A DNA stretch of 45,920 bases from Saprospiraceae bacterium. Lineage in GTDB: Bacteria > Bacteroidota > Bacteroidia > Chitinophagales > Saprospiraceae. The notes beneath the pieces are model-generated. The model saw only the letters and a program-made list of their open reading frames with translations. It had not been told where the DNA came from and made no database searches. Within the stretch, counting starts at the first letter, position 1. Each line of letters opens with the position of its first letter. Shown one piece after another: positions 1 to 8,516 of the stretch. The position numbers and the translations under genes were made by a program. The DNA lies in assembly GCA_020630735.1 (NCBI GenBank), contig JAHDIP010000020.1, forward strand, positions 1-45,920. Reading direction: 5' to 3'.

Positions 1-1047
1 TTCGATAGTAGTACCACAGTTGTCAGAAATAGGAGCCGCAGGAATTGTAACAGCTGCTTCGCAAGACCAAGGACTTGCAGCAAGATCTAAATCAGAACAA
101 TCAATTGTTGGACCTTGCTTGTCTAATACTTTAATTACTTGAGTATGATTTACGATTTCGCCAGTACACCAGTCTACTAATGTCCAGTTACGTAAAATCT
201 TGTAACTACCTTCACAAACATCAATTACTAAATCTTCGTAAGTAACGTTGATTTCACAGTGCTCAGAACCAGCATCAACATTGATCCCGTGCATACCTGG
301 GTAACCTGTATTAGTAGGGTCTGTATTAGGGTTTGTACAGTTTAAAGCTGGAAGATCGATGTCATCATAGTTTCTAGGGATAACAAGATCACCAATTGTT
401 AAACGATCAAAGTAGATGTATTGATCACAAGAGTTACAGTTTCCAGAATCATCGCAAACTGTCCAAGTTCTTCTGATAACACCGCTGTAGTCGTCATCGC
501 AATCTAAGTTCGTAAACTCATCTACATAAGTACGATCAAGACTGTTATCACAGTTGTCACTTGCAGTTGGGTAACCTGTTAAAGAAGGGTCAGGAAATTC
601 GTTACACCAAATGTGTGCATCAGTACAAGAGATAGAAGGCATTTGCTTATCTTCAATACTAATAGTACCCCAGCAAATGTTACCAGTTGCCCAGTGCTTT
701 ACTTTAACTACTAATGTTTGACCGATATAAGCGCCATCTACTACATTTCCTATATCATTGCCATCTGCATCAAATACAGAAACAACAAATGCTTGCACAC
801 CGTTAGGAGAACAAGTAGCTGGATTATCTCCATCTTCTAATATCATATCATAAGTTACAGGTGCTTCACAGTTTTGGTTCAGTGAAACCTGAACGTTATC
901 ATTACAAGATAAAGAACAATACTGCGCTATCGCACTATTGCTAAATAAGAAAACAAGTAAAAGTGGTAGCAACCTACAACAATGTGAGACTACTAACGAA
1001 TTCATCCTACTTGTGGGACGATTCAAGGTAAAATTCGTTTTTTTCAT
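1..1047 (-). CDS. Secreted HYR-like repeat surface protein, N-terminal part only
   Basis: This is the first 349 codons of a gene that reads leftward off the window; the frame is open to base 1. I place the start at the ATG whose complement is 1045-1047 (MKKTNF...). A second in-frame ATG lies at 1003-1005, directly before the hydrophobic segment. Residues 15-40 form a signal peptide with probable cleavage at SAIA/QYC. The mature part is rich in Cys and Asp and carries HYR-like modules with DNC and W-T-x-C/D motifs (SDNCDNSL, RTWTVCDDSGNC, RNWTLVDWC, DKQGPTIDC). Such modules are common in Bacteroidota cell-surface and adhesion proteins. It resembles the 2301-residue protein at 13722-20627 in style but uses a different repeat. 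The C-terminus, where a T9SS sorting domain would be expected, is outside the window. Export and surface location are inference; the exact function is unknown. Confidence 0.8.
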   Translation of the reverse strand, partial: MKKTNFTLNRPTSRMNSLVVSHCCRLLPLLLVFLFSNSAIAQYCSLSCNDNVQVSLNQNCEAPVTYDMILEDGDNPATCSPNGVQAFVVSVFDADGNDIGNVVDGAYIGQTLVVKVKHWATGNICWGTISIEDKQMPSISCTDAHIWCNEFPDPSLTGYPTASDNCDNSLDRTYVDEFTNLDCDDDYSGVIRRTWTVCDDSGNCNSCDQYIYFDRLTIGDLVIPRNYDDIDLPALNCTNPNTDPTNTGYPGMHGINVDAGSEHCEINVTYEDLVIDVCEGSYKILRNWTLVDWCTGEIVNHTQVIKVLDKQGPTIDCSDLDLAASPWSCEAAVTIPAAPISDNCGTTIE

Positions 1048-2099
1048 GTGCTTTTGAATTTTAATGAGAAAATAAATTTTTGGTTATAAAATGTATCCAC
1101 CAACACTACTTGAGAAATGAGTATAGCAGTCCAGTCTATCTTAGTGTAAGAACAACTAGAATAGTCTACTAATACTTAGCAGATTCAGTAAATATTGATT
1201 AATTAGTTAAGTAAAAAATAGGAACAACCTATTATAGCCTTTACATTGATTTTGCTAGAATGGTAAGTTTTATATTAGCTTGGCTTGTATTAATCTTAGT
1301 AGACAATACAAACTAGTATAAAGTTTCAAGCACAGAGCTTTTACCTACAAAGCAAAACTGTTCATGGTATGATTAGAAAAGTTTGAGGGACTGCTCCTAA
1401 TGTAAGGAGCACAGTTTGAGGAACAAGTTTGTTTTAGTCTGTGGGACGGAAAGAAGTAAATTCAGAAATACTTATTAGGTATTTTCTTTTTTGAGTAGTT
1501 TAGTATTAAAAGCAATTTTTAAAGAAAATTTTCTCAAGTTATAAAATGGTAGATTGTCAATTGCTTTTTTATTAGGGTTGTGTAACTACCTTGAGGTTTG
1601 TTGTTACATGACAAATATAACATTAATAAGTATATATTTTTGTACCTAAAAAAAGGTAATTTTTACATTAAACAAATAAAGCATGCTTATTTAACTAAAA
1701 ATGAAGCCAACATTCATAGATATTGTTATCAATTGAGTTTTTATCGTTACACATTCTATCCTTTTTATTTCTTATCAAAACAAAATATAATATTTCTAGT
1801 ATACCAAACTATTAGAAATATAAAAAGGTGTAACAGATAGTGCTGTTTTTCCGTATCTATTTTTAGCGTGCTAAAAGTATGATTATCAAATAGTAATTTA
1901 TTTTTTTAGGTAGCATATATCAATAATTTACTATACCTTTGCACCTTCATTTTTTGAAATGCATACCTAAACTACAAAATAGTAACACAAATTCAACTAA
2001 TTTTTTGAGGCAGAAGATCAAGGAGAAATACAATAAACAGACAATATAAACTGTTGTAATACTTTTTAATTATTTAATACTAAAAACTTGTTAAGCTTT
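1048..2099. other. Intergenic region, about 1 kb, no supported gene
   Basis: This AT-rich stretch lies between divergent genes. The only long open frame (1598-1840, plus) begins with TTG and encodes low-complexity Ile/Tyr/Lys sequence with no recognisable domain, so I do not call it. A perfect 7-bp hairpin (TGCTCCT, loop AATGTA, AGGAGCA) sits at 1392-1411. It is flanked by a direct repeat AGTTTGAGG at 1380-1388 and 1413-1421. The right end carries a candidate promoter for the CBM48 gene. The rest shows no recognisable structure. Confidence 0.5.
1934..1941 (+). promoter_or_regulatory. Candidate Bacteroidota promoter -7 box for the CBM48-HhH gene
   Basis: TACCTTTG matches the Bacteroidota sigma-70-type -7 consensus TAnnTTTG. 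A T-rich tract about 25 bases upstream could serve as a weak -33 region, but no clear TTTG is present there. It would give a leader of about 150 bases before the ATG at 2100. Chance matches are not rare in AT-rich DNA, so confidence is modest. Confidence 0.35.
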
Positions 2100-2909
2100 A
2101 TGAAAAAGCAATTTCTAAAATCAAAATCTGTTTGCAAAGTAACATTCACTTTACCAAAAGAAGCAGTAACTAATGCTACAGATGTAAAACTTGTTGGTGA
2201 ATTTAATAACTGGAATGTAAATGAGGGAATTGCAATGGAAACAGTTAAAGATGGTTCTTTCAGAAAAATCGTTGAACTTGAAACTGGTCGTGATTACCAA
2301 TTTCGTTTTTTAGTTGACAATAGTCGTTGGGAAAATGCATGGGATGCTGACTCTTATGTAAACACACCTTATAATGTAGACAACTCTGTTGTTTGCTTAT
2401 CTAATGGTGCTACAAAAACTGCTACAACTAAAAAAGCTACAACGCTTAAAGTTCCTACTACTAAGAAAACTGTAAAAAAAGCAACGACAAAAAAGCCTGT
2501 TGCTAAGAAAACTGTAAAAAAAGTAACTGCGACTAAAAGTCCTGTTGCTAAAAAAACAGCTACAAAGAAAACAACGATGCGCAAGTCTAGTGCAGCTGTA
2601 AAAGCTAGTACTAAAACTGGTACCGTAAGAAAAACAACTACTAGAAAAGTAACTGCAACAAAGGATAATTTGAAACAAATCGAAGGTATTGGACCAAAGA
2701 TTGAAAAATTATTGAACGCTGCCGATATCATGACTTGGGCTGCTCTAGCAAAAACTTCTGTTAAAAAGTTAAAGCAAGTTCTTAGTGATGCTGGTAGCCG
2801 TTATAAAATGCACGATCCTACTTCTTGGCCTAAGCAAGCTAAATTAGCTGCTGCTGGACAATGGGATAAGTTAGACAAATTACAAGATCAATTAATGGGA
2901 GGAAAGTAA
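2100..2909 (+). CDS. CBM48 / histone-like basic tail / helix-hairpin-helix fusion protein
   Basis: The protein has 269 residues and three visible parts. Residues 1-100 form a CBM48 (AMPK-beta/isoamylase early-set) beta-sandwich with the hallmark VGEFNNWN and a YQFRFLVD strand; this family binds alpha-glucans such as glycogen. Residues about 104-187 are a low-complexity Lys/Thr/Ala/Val tail with repeated KKTVKK, PVAKKT and TTKK units, resembling histone H1-type nucleic-acid-binding tails. Residues 190-269 form a helix-hairpin-helix domain (LKQIEGIGPKIEKLL, then GSRYKMHDPTSWP and LDKLQDQL), a type seen as a C-terminal extension on other Bacteroidota proteins. I chose the ATG at 2100 over the in-frame TTG at 2088 because the N-terminus then aligns with the paralogue at 3252 (both FLKSKSVCKVTF). 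There is no signal peptide, so it should be cytoplasmic. A role linking glycogen to nucleic acid is inference only. Confidence 0.85.
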   Translation: MKKQFLKSKSVCKVTFTLPKEAVTNATDVKLVGEFNNWNVNEGIAMETVKDGSFRKIVELETGRDYQFRFLVDNSRWENAWDADSYVNTPYNVDNSVVCLSNGATKTATTKKATTLKVPTTKKTVKKATTKKPVAKKTVKKVTATKSPVAKKTATKKTTMRKSSAAVKASTKTGTVRKTTTRKVTATKDNLKQIEGIGPKIEKLLNAADIMTWAALAKTSVKKLKQVLSDAGSRYKMHDPTSWPKQAKLAAAGQWDKLDKLQDQLMGGK

Positions 2910-2930
2910 TCTTTTCCATTTTAAAGATAT

Positions 2931-2968
2931 AAAAAACGTTTACTCTTCGGAGTAAGCGTTTTTTTTTG
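2931..2968 (+). terminator. Rho-independent terminator after the CBM48-HhH gene
   Basis: The stem AACGTTTACTC pairs with GAGTAAGCGTT around a TTCG tetraloop (2946-2949), with one G-T pair, and is followed by a run of T. It starts 21 bases after the stop codon. A-run and T-run flank both sides, so it could work in both directions. Confidence 0.85.
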
Positions 2969-3056
2969 TAAGAAACAAACTTTTTTTACAACAAAAATTA
3001 AAATGGGTCGTATATGTTTTAATACTAGGAACAAGTATACTCTACTTTTCCTATTA

Positions 3057-3216
3057 AGTAATGGTTAAACAATAACTTACTGATTTCGTTTATGTTCTTT
3101 TGCTACTACTCTTCGTTATTTTTTTCAACGATAGCTAGACTATCCTTTCAAAAAATACCTCGATTAGCAACAAAATTTCTATCCAAAAATCTGGAACTTA
3201 TTATTCACCCATTACT
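3057..3216. repeat. MITE-like dispersed repeat, family A, copy 1
   Basis: The 160-bp element has inverted ends: AGTAATGGTTAAACAATAAC on the left, and AGTAATGGGTGAATAATAAG as the reverse complement of the right end. Inside is the hairpin motif GATAGCTAGACTATC near 3131. Copies 2 and 3 lie at 8192-8445 and 27160-27317. It sits in the gap between the two CBM48 genes and encodes no credible protein. Confidence 0.75.
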
Positions 3217-3251
3217 AATCAATTTTCTTTTAATTTTTAAATTGGAAAAAC

Positions 3252-3572
3252 ATGAGTGTTAAAAAGAGATTCTTAAAATCGAAAAGCGTTTGTAAAGTAA
3301 CTTTCTCTTTACCTAAAGCGGCTGCTAATAAAGCTAAAACTGTAAAAGTTGTTGGTGATTTCAATAACTGGAACAAAAACAAAGGTGTTAAGATGAAAGC
3401 GACTGCTAAAGCATTTACAGCTACTGTAGAATTAGAAATGGGTAAAGATTACCAATTCCGCTACTTAATTGATAACAAAGAGTGGGAAAACGATTGGAAA
3501 GCAGATGCTTATGCTGCAACTCCTTTTGGTGTTGAAAATTCTGTTGTTAGTTGTATGAATAATATGAACTAA
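3252..3572 (+). CDS. Stand-alone CBM48 (AMPK-beta-like) glycogen-binding protein
   Basis: This 106-residue protein is a single CBM48/isoamylase early-set domain with VGDFNNWNKNKG, YQFRYLID and WENDWKADAY. It is a close paralogue of residues 1-100 of the protein encoded at 2100-2909 and shares FLKSKSVCKVTF near the N-terminus, but it stops before the basic tail and HhH domain. No enzyme domain or signal peptide is present, so it is probably a cytoplasmic alpha-glucan-binding protein. The start ATG at 3252 follows an A-rich leader. The two paralogues are separated by a terminator and a family A repeat, so they are probably transcribed separately. Association with glycogen is inferred from the family and from the branching-enzyme gene 7 kb away. 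The domain call is confident; its biological job is not known. Confidence 0.85.
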   Translation: MSVKKRFLKSKSVCKVTFSLPKAAANKAKTVKVVGDFNNWNKNKGVKMKATAKAFTATVELEMGKDYQFRYLIDNKEWENDWKADAYAATPFGVENSVVSCMNNMN

Positions 3573-3588
3573 ATAACTATTCCCTCCA

Positions 3589-3612
3589 AAACAAGATTAT
3601 GCAATCTTGTTT
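3589..3612 (+). other. Perfect hairpin downstream of CBM48 gene
   Basis: AACAAGATT (3590-3598) pairs perfectly with AATCTTGTT (3603-3611) around ATGC. There is no strong T-run, so it may stabilise the 3' end of the message rather than terminate it. Confidence 0.45.
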
Positions 3613-3615
3613 ACA

Positions 3616-3652
3616 AAAAACGGGCTCCGCTATTATAGTGAAGCCCGTTTTT
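3616..3652. terminator. Bidirectional terminator between convergent genes
   Basis: AAAAACGGGCT (3616-3626) pairs with AGCCCGTTTTT (3642-3652), and the loop region contains a further short stem. The A-run and T-run on the two sides suit termination of both the plus-strand CBM48 gene and the minus-strand hydrolase gene ending at 3659. Confidence 0.85.
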
Positions 3653-3658
3653 ATTTTA

Positions 3659-5584
3659 TTATTCTAAAACATCAACTTCTAAGTGTGTGGAATGTTTTGT
3701 AGAATGATATATCTTATGAGTAGCTTTTATAAAATCTTCTTCATCTGCTTCAAAAATATTGGGTACATATTTCTGCGGATTTCGATCTATCAAAGGAAAC
3801 CACGTACTCTGGATTTGAATCATAATCCGATGCCCTTTTTTGAAGGTGTGTAATACATCTTGCAAAGGCAGGTCAACATCAGTTACTTGATTTGGTATAA
3901 ACGGTTCTGGATGTTCAAAACTATTTCGAAAACGACCTCTCACAACTTCACTCCTTACCATCTGTTGATAGCCTCCCATTTTGATGTGCTCGGCATTGTG
4001 TTCATATTCTGGATGATCGGGCGGATAAACGTCGATTAGTTTTACGACCCAATCAGCATCTGTTCCTGTAGTTGCTACTTTTAGTTTGGCTAAGATTTCT
4101 CCGCCTAATGTAACTGCCTCTTCTAATACATCTGTTTGAAAAACTAAGACATCTGGTCGTCGCCCTGCAAAGCGTTGATCGTCTGCCATATATTTCCGAG
4201 GTGTAAAAACCGTTTTTATATCTTCAGAATAGGGAACTGGTTTGGCAGGATCACTTAAAAAGTCTGTAAAAGGTTTTCCGTTTTTAGTAATCGGATCAAA
4301 AGATAATTTTCCTTTATCGTGTACGACTAGTTTTTTTCGAACCTTTTCTTTAGCAGGCCATTGTTCAAATTTTTTCCATTTTTTCGATCCTGTATCAAAC
4401 ATATAAGCTTCAGGCAAATTCACTTGTCCCTCTCCTTTTAGATGTGCTGTTAAAAAATCAAATTCAATTTCTTTTTGATAAAAACTAGAAATATTATCTC
4501 CAAAATAAACACCACTAATCGTTTGTTGTGGTTTATCTCGTCCCCAATCGCCATGTGACCAAGGCCCCATTACGATACTACTTTTATTCGTAGTATTATT
4601 TTTTTCTATCGTCTTATAAATCATCAGAGGACCATACAAGTCTTCTGCATCAAACCAACCACCTACAACCATCACTGCATGATTTATATTTTTGAGATGG
4701 GGTAAAATACTTCGTTGTTGCCAAAACTCATCGTAATTGGGATGTTCTTTTAACTGTTGCCAAAAGAAGTTATCTTTTCCATAATATTTGTCCCCATTTT
4801 TAAGTGGTCCCATATCCATGTAGAATTGATATTGGTCAGGAGTTTTGGGATCGACATATGGATACCAAGCGTCTGTTTCTAGTTTATCTTTTTGATAACC
4901 AAAAACTGCTGTTGCTAAAAAATAACTTAGGTAGTAAGCTCCTCGATGATGGAAGTCATCAAAATAAAAATCGGCAATTGGAGCTTGTGGTACAGAGGCT
5001 TTGAGATTTGGATGCGCTTCTATTGCGCCTGCTGCTGCATAAAAGCCTGGATAGGAAGTTCCCCACATCCCTACTCTACCATTATGATTAGAAATGTTTT
5101 GGAGCAACCAATCTATCGTATCATAAGTATCTGAACTTTCGTCAATATCTTTGTCCGACTTTTTATTTGGTACATGCGGTCGCATGTTATCGTAGCTACC
5201 TTCCGACATATATCGTCCTCTAACGTCTTGGTAAACAATAATGTATTTGTCTTCCATGATATCCCAAGACGGTCCTATCTTATCGGGAACTTCTTCGCCA
5301 TATGGTTTACAACTATAAGGTGTACGTTTCATCAAAATTGGATAGGTTTTCGTTTTATCTTTTGGGCTATAGACGACGGTATGTAGTTTTATCCCATCTC
5401 GCATTTCTACTTGATACTCTTTTTTGTTGTAATGCACTTCGACATAACTAATGGAAAGCGGCTCACCAAGTATTACTTCAGCGACTTCCTCTTGCTGTGG
5501 TTTCACCAATTCTTTTCCTGAATGACAGGATACTAACATCAATGCTAAAGCTAGCAAAACAATAAGTTTATTTCGATTATACAT
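3659..5584 (-). CDS. CocE/NonD family (S15-like) alpha/beta-hydrolase, lipoprotein
   Basis: This 641-residue protein belongs to the X-Pro dipeptidyl-peptidase/cocaine esterase (S15) type of serine hydrolases, which cleave acyl or peptidyl esters and amides. A lipoprotein signal ends at LVSC (Cys20), so it is probably anchored in a membrane facing the periplasm or surface. The expected triad is visible: Ser177 in GTSYPG, Asp312 in GGWFDAEDLYG and His344 in GPWSHGDWG. Residues from about 370 to 630 form the C-terminal PepX_C jelly-roll (RYMADDQR, ATTGTDADWVVKLIDVYP, GHRIMIQIQSTWFP). Length fits the family. The gene starts 29 bases after the stop of the Asp-box protein gene upstream, so the two are probably co-transcribed. 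The substrate cannot be told from sequence; alpha-amino-acid ester hydrolase or glutaryl-7-ACA-acylase-type labels are also possible. Confidence 0.9.
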   Translation of the reverse strand: MYNRNKLIVLLALALMLVSCHSGKELVKPQQEEVAEVILGEPLSISYVEVHYNKKEYQVEMRDGIKLHTVVYSPKDKTKTYPILMKRTPYSCKPYGEEVPDKIGPSWDIMEDKYIIVYQDVRGRYMSEGSYDNMRPHVPNKKSDKDIDESSDTYDTIDWLLQNISNHNGRVGMWGTSYPGFYAAAGAIEAHPNLKASVPQAPIADFYFDDFHHRGAYYLSYFLATAVFGYQKDKLETDAWYPYVDPKTPDQYQFYMDMGPLKNGDKYYGKDNFFWQQLKEHPNYDEFWQQRSILPHLKNINHAVMVVGGWFDAEDLYGPLMIYKTIEKNNTTNKSSIVMGPWSHGDWGRDKPQQTISGVYFGDNISSFYQKEIEFDFLTAHLKGEGQVNLPEAYMFDTGSKKWKKFEQWPAKEKVRKKLVVHDKGKLSFDPITKNGKPFTDFLSDPAKPVPYSEDIKTVFTPRKYMADDQRFAGRRPDVLVFQTDVLEEAVTLGGEILAKLKVATTGTDADWVVKLIDVYPPDHPEYEHNAEHIKMGGYQQMVRSEVVRGRFRNSFEHPEPFIPNQVTDVDLPLQDVLHTFKKGHRIMIQIQSTWFPLIDRNPQKYVPNIFEADEEDFIKATHKIYHSTKHSTHLEVDVLE

Positions 5585-5613
5585 ACTCCTTTATTTTGAG
5601 TTGTTTTTTTGAA

Positions 5614-8178
5614 TTATAGTTTAACTAATTTCAATTCTTGTTGAATGCGTTTATCTTGAGTTATGATTTTACACCAATACATTCCACTTGGGAAGTCATT
5701 TAGCTTGACACTAAACTTGTGTTCTCCTTCATCCAAACTATTATTATGAATGGTTTGAATTAATGTTCCTGTAGCATTAAAAATTGAAATCGTATAAACT
5801 GCTTTTTTCTCTATAGATAAAGCAATTGTTGTTTGTTCGGTAAATGGATTTGGAAAAGATTTGGCTTCTACAACTTTAGTATCAATACTAGACGTTGAGG
5901 TCAATTCCTCTAAATTAACCTTATACATTCCTCGACCATACGAAGCTGCCACAAGCATATTTTCTGTTGGATGATAATCTAAATCGGTAATCACAACGTT
6001 TGGTAATTCAATTCCAAATAGCTCCCAATTTGCACCTTCGTTTTCAGAATAAAACACACCTACATCCGTTGCTAAATATATTGTATTACTTGATGGTCTT
6101 TTTATTAAATCATTGATCGGAATATCTGGTAAATCACCAGATACATCTACCCAATTTGCACCTAAGTCAGTTGTCTTATAAATGTGTCCTGTATTTGTAC
6201 CAAAACGATAACCTGAGAAAGTAACGTAAGCGGTATTCTCCTCGTCAGGATCAGCCACAACGCTCGTTGCCCATCGTTCAGGTAAAGCTGAAGAAACATT
6301 TTCCCAAGTTGTTCCTCCATTTATTGTTACTTGTACTTGCCCATCATCTGTACCAACATAAATAATTTGATCATTAACAGGCGATACACTTATCGTTGTA
6401 ATCGTTCCATAGGTCAAATTATTTTGAGGTAAATTTTGTGTCAAATCTGGACTGATAGCCGACCACGATAGAGCACGATTAGTCGACTTGTATAAACGAT
6501 TAGTACCAAAGTATAAAATAGAAGGATTGTTTGGATCTAATACAACCGGTGTATTCCAATTATTTCGATCACCACTATTAATACCATTCAATGCTTCGTT
6601 AAATGAAGAGCCTCCATTCGTTGATCTTGCGAAATTCCCATACTGATATTCAGCATAAACATAACTATTATCTGAAGGGTCAACTATTGCTCGAAATCCA
6701 TCTCCTCCATAAATTTCTGACCAGCCATTATTTGCTCCAAAGAATGTTCTGATGGTGCCATTATCTTGCGTACCTCCATACAATCGTTCAGGTGCCGAAT
6801 AATCGATTTCGCAGGTATAAAATTGCGTAATAGGTAAATTGTTTAATTTCATTTCCGAAGCACCACCATTTTGACTAAGATACACACCACCATCATTACC
6901 TGCTAAAACCATATCAGGGTTGAGAGGGTTTACACAAATTGAATGCTGATCAACATGAACATCAGCAAAAGCAAAATCCCATGAATTTCCTCCATTGGTT
7001 GACTTTTGAACTAAAAAACCTGCATGATACAATACATCGGCATCAGTAGGATCTACAAATATTTTTCCGAACCACCACATAGAAGGCACACTATAGAGAC
7101 TACTTGCATTAACAGGTATCCAATTGGTGCCACCATCTGTCGTTTTGTACAAGCCTTCAATGTGACTTGTGATATCATCTGTATAGATGGCATAAAGTAT
7201 ATTTGGTTCTGATTCCGCAATAGCAATTCCGATCCGTCCAGCAGAAGAAGGTAAGCCATTGGTTAACTCTTGCCAAGTATCACCTCCATCTGTAGATTGA
7301 TAAATACCTGACGAAGGACCACCATAGGAACGTCTATTCACACGACGAACTCGTTCCCAAGTAGCAGCATAAATAATATTTGGTTGCGTTGGATGAATGG
7401 CCAAATCAATAACACCTGTGGAGTCGTTCACCGATAAAACATTTTGCCAAGACAGTCCGCCATCCGTTGTTCTATACACTCCCCTTTCACTATTGTTCTC
7501 AAACAAATAGCCCATCGCACCTACAAAACAAGTATTTGGATCAGTTGCATCTATTACAACCTTTCCGACCGAACCAATATTTTCAAGTCCAAGATGAGTC
7601 CAAGTATCTCCAGCATCTTCTGATTTGTAGATACCATTTCCGTCATAGGCTAGAGAGCCTCCGCCAGCATTCGCCTCACCTGTACCAACATAAATAACAT
7701 TTTCATTGGAAGGTGCTATAGCCAAATCTCCTATAGATAAATTTGGTTGGTCATCAAAAATCGCATCCCATGTATTTCCAGAATTGTTTGATCGAAAGAT
7801 ACCTCCAGAAGCTGAACCTACAAAAATAGATTGCGGCGTTCCTGTCGTCATTTCGATATCTGTAACTCGACCACCAACATTTGTAGGACCACAAAATTCC
7901 CATTCATCCACATCTCGATTAAGTGCTTGTTGCTCCAATGATTTTTTCTTTCTATAAGTTAAAGCATCAAAGTAGGCTTGATGGTCTATTTTTCCAGAAG
8001 GAAAAGCACGTTGTCGATATTGCCAATCATTGGGTATTCGTTCACCTTCTTCAAATTCTATATCTACTTTCTCAGGTTTCTTTTCTTGTTTATTAAAACA
8101 AGCATTGGTAGAAACTAGCAGTACTCCTAGAAGCAAAAATAATATTGAAGGAAAGTGCTGAATATTAGGTCGTTTCAT
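5614..8178 (-). CDS. Asp-box (BNR/sialidase-like) beta-propeller protein with T9SS sorting domain
   Basis: This 854-residue exported protein has a hydrophobic N-terminal signal ending near STNAC (Cys27), a weak lipobox. It carries about ten Asp-box motifs of the form S-x-D/N-x-G-x-T-W (YKSEDAGDTW, YRTTDGGLSW, YQSTDGGDTW, YKTTDGGTNW, QKSTNGGNSW, YKTTDLGANW and others), typical of VPS10/sortilin- or Xgh74-like double propellers. The last 85 or so residues form a type A T9SS sorting domain (FPNPFTEQT, GTLIQTI, FPSGMYWCKI). I see no sialidase Arg triad or convincing glycosidase residues, so I call a propeller of unknown ligand rather than an enzyme. Having both a possible lipobox and a T9SS domain is a little unusual. 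It lies 29 bases upstream of the CocE-type hydrolase on the same strand. Confidence 0.85.
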   Translation of the reverse strand: MKRPNIQHFPSILFLLLGVLLVSTNACFNKQEKKPEKVDIEFEEGERIPNDWQYRQRAFPSGKIDHQAYFDALTYRKKKSLEQQALNRDVDEWEFCGPTNVGGRVTDIEMTTGTPQSIFVGSASGGIFRSNNSGNTWDAIFDDQPNLSIGDLAIAPSNENVIYVGTGEANAGGGSLAYDGNGIYKSEDAGDTWTHLGLENIGSVGKVVIDATDPNTCFVGAMGYLFENNSERGVYRTTDGGLSWQNVLSVNDSTGVIDLAIHPTQPNIIYAATWERVRRVNRRSYGGPSSGIYQSTDGGDTWQELTNGLPSSAGRIGIAIAESEPNILYAIYTDDITSHIEGLYKTTDGGTNWIPVNASSLYSVPSMWWFGKIFVDPTDADVLYHAGFLVQKSTNGGNSWDFAFADVHVDQHSICVNPLNPDMVLAGNDGGVYLSQNGGASEMKLNNLPITQFYTCEIDYSAPERLYGGTQDNGTIRTFFGANNGWSEIYGGDGFRAIVDPSDNSYVYAEYQYGNFARSTNGGSSFNEALNGINSGDRNNWNTPVVLDPNNPSILYFGTNRLYKSTNRALSWSAISPDLTQNLPQNNLTYGTITTISVSPVNDQIIYVGTDDGQVQVTINGGTTWENVSSALPERWATSVVADPDEENTAYVTFSGYRFGTNTGHIYKTTDLGANWVDVSGDLPDIPINDLIKRPSSNTIYLATDVGVFYSENEGANWELFGIELPNVVITDLDYHPTENMLVAASYGRGMYKVNLEELTSTSSIDTKVVEAKSFPNPFTEQTTIALSIEKKAVYTISIFNATGTLIQTIHNNSLDEGEHKFSVKLNDFPSGMYWCKIITQDKRIQQELKLVKL

Positions 8179-8191
8179 ATTTTTAATTTTA

Positions 8192-8445
8192 AGTAATGGT
8201 CAAATAATAACTTCCCGATTTGTGGTTGGCACTTTAGAGTTGCAGACCCGACCGCTAGCGGTTCATTTCGTTGAAAAGACTTCCAAAATCTTTTCTGCTT
8301 TGCACCACTCCATTCATGTCGAAAAGCCTCGTGATAGCTAGGCTATCCCTATATGCTCTTTGCACCTTGTGCAAGCTAGGCTAATTCCTCGTCTAAACTC
8401 AAAATTCCCTAGCCAAAATACGGAACTTATTTTTCGGCCATTACT
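8192..8445. repeat. MITE-like dispersed repeat, family A, copy 2 (longest)
   Basis: The 254-bp element has ends AGTAATGGTCAAATAATAAC on the left and AGTAATGGCCGAAAAATAAG as the reverse complement of the right end. It contains the inner hairpin GATAGCTAGGCTATC near 8333 and an extra perfect palindrome ACCGCTAGCGGT near 8250 that copies 1 and 3 lack. It fills the space between two divergent genes, so their promoters may lie in or beside it. A minus-strand open frame across its right half (8338-8583) is not a gene. Confidence 0.8.
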
Positions 8446-8516
8446 AAAGCAAAAATGTCTTTCTTTTTTCTTCTGCAAAATAGGGAGTATCTTTGAAGAA
8501 ATATAATTACACAACC

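Noticed and set aside
1598-1840. 80-codon open frame on the plus strand
   Set aside because: It starts with TTG, is low-complexity Ile/Tyr/Lys sequence with no domain, and lies in very AT-rich DNA where such frames arise by chance.
2369-2731. Hydrophobic open frames antisense to the basic tail of the CBM48-HhH gene
   Set aside because: They are mirror images of Lys/Thr/Ala codon repeats and do not represent membrane proteins.
5614-8178. Active sialidase or glycosidase
   Set aside because: Asp-boxes define a propeller fold only; the catalytic Arg triad and Tyr/Glu of sialidases were not found.
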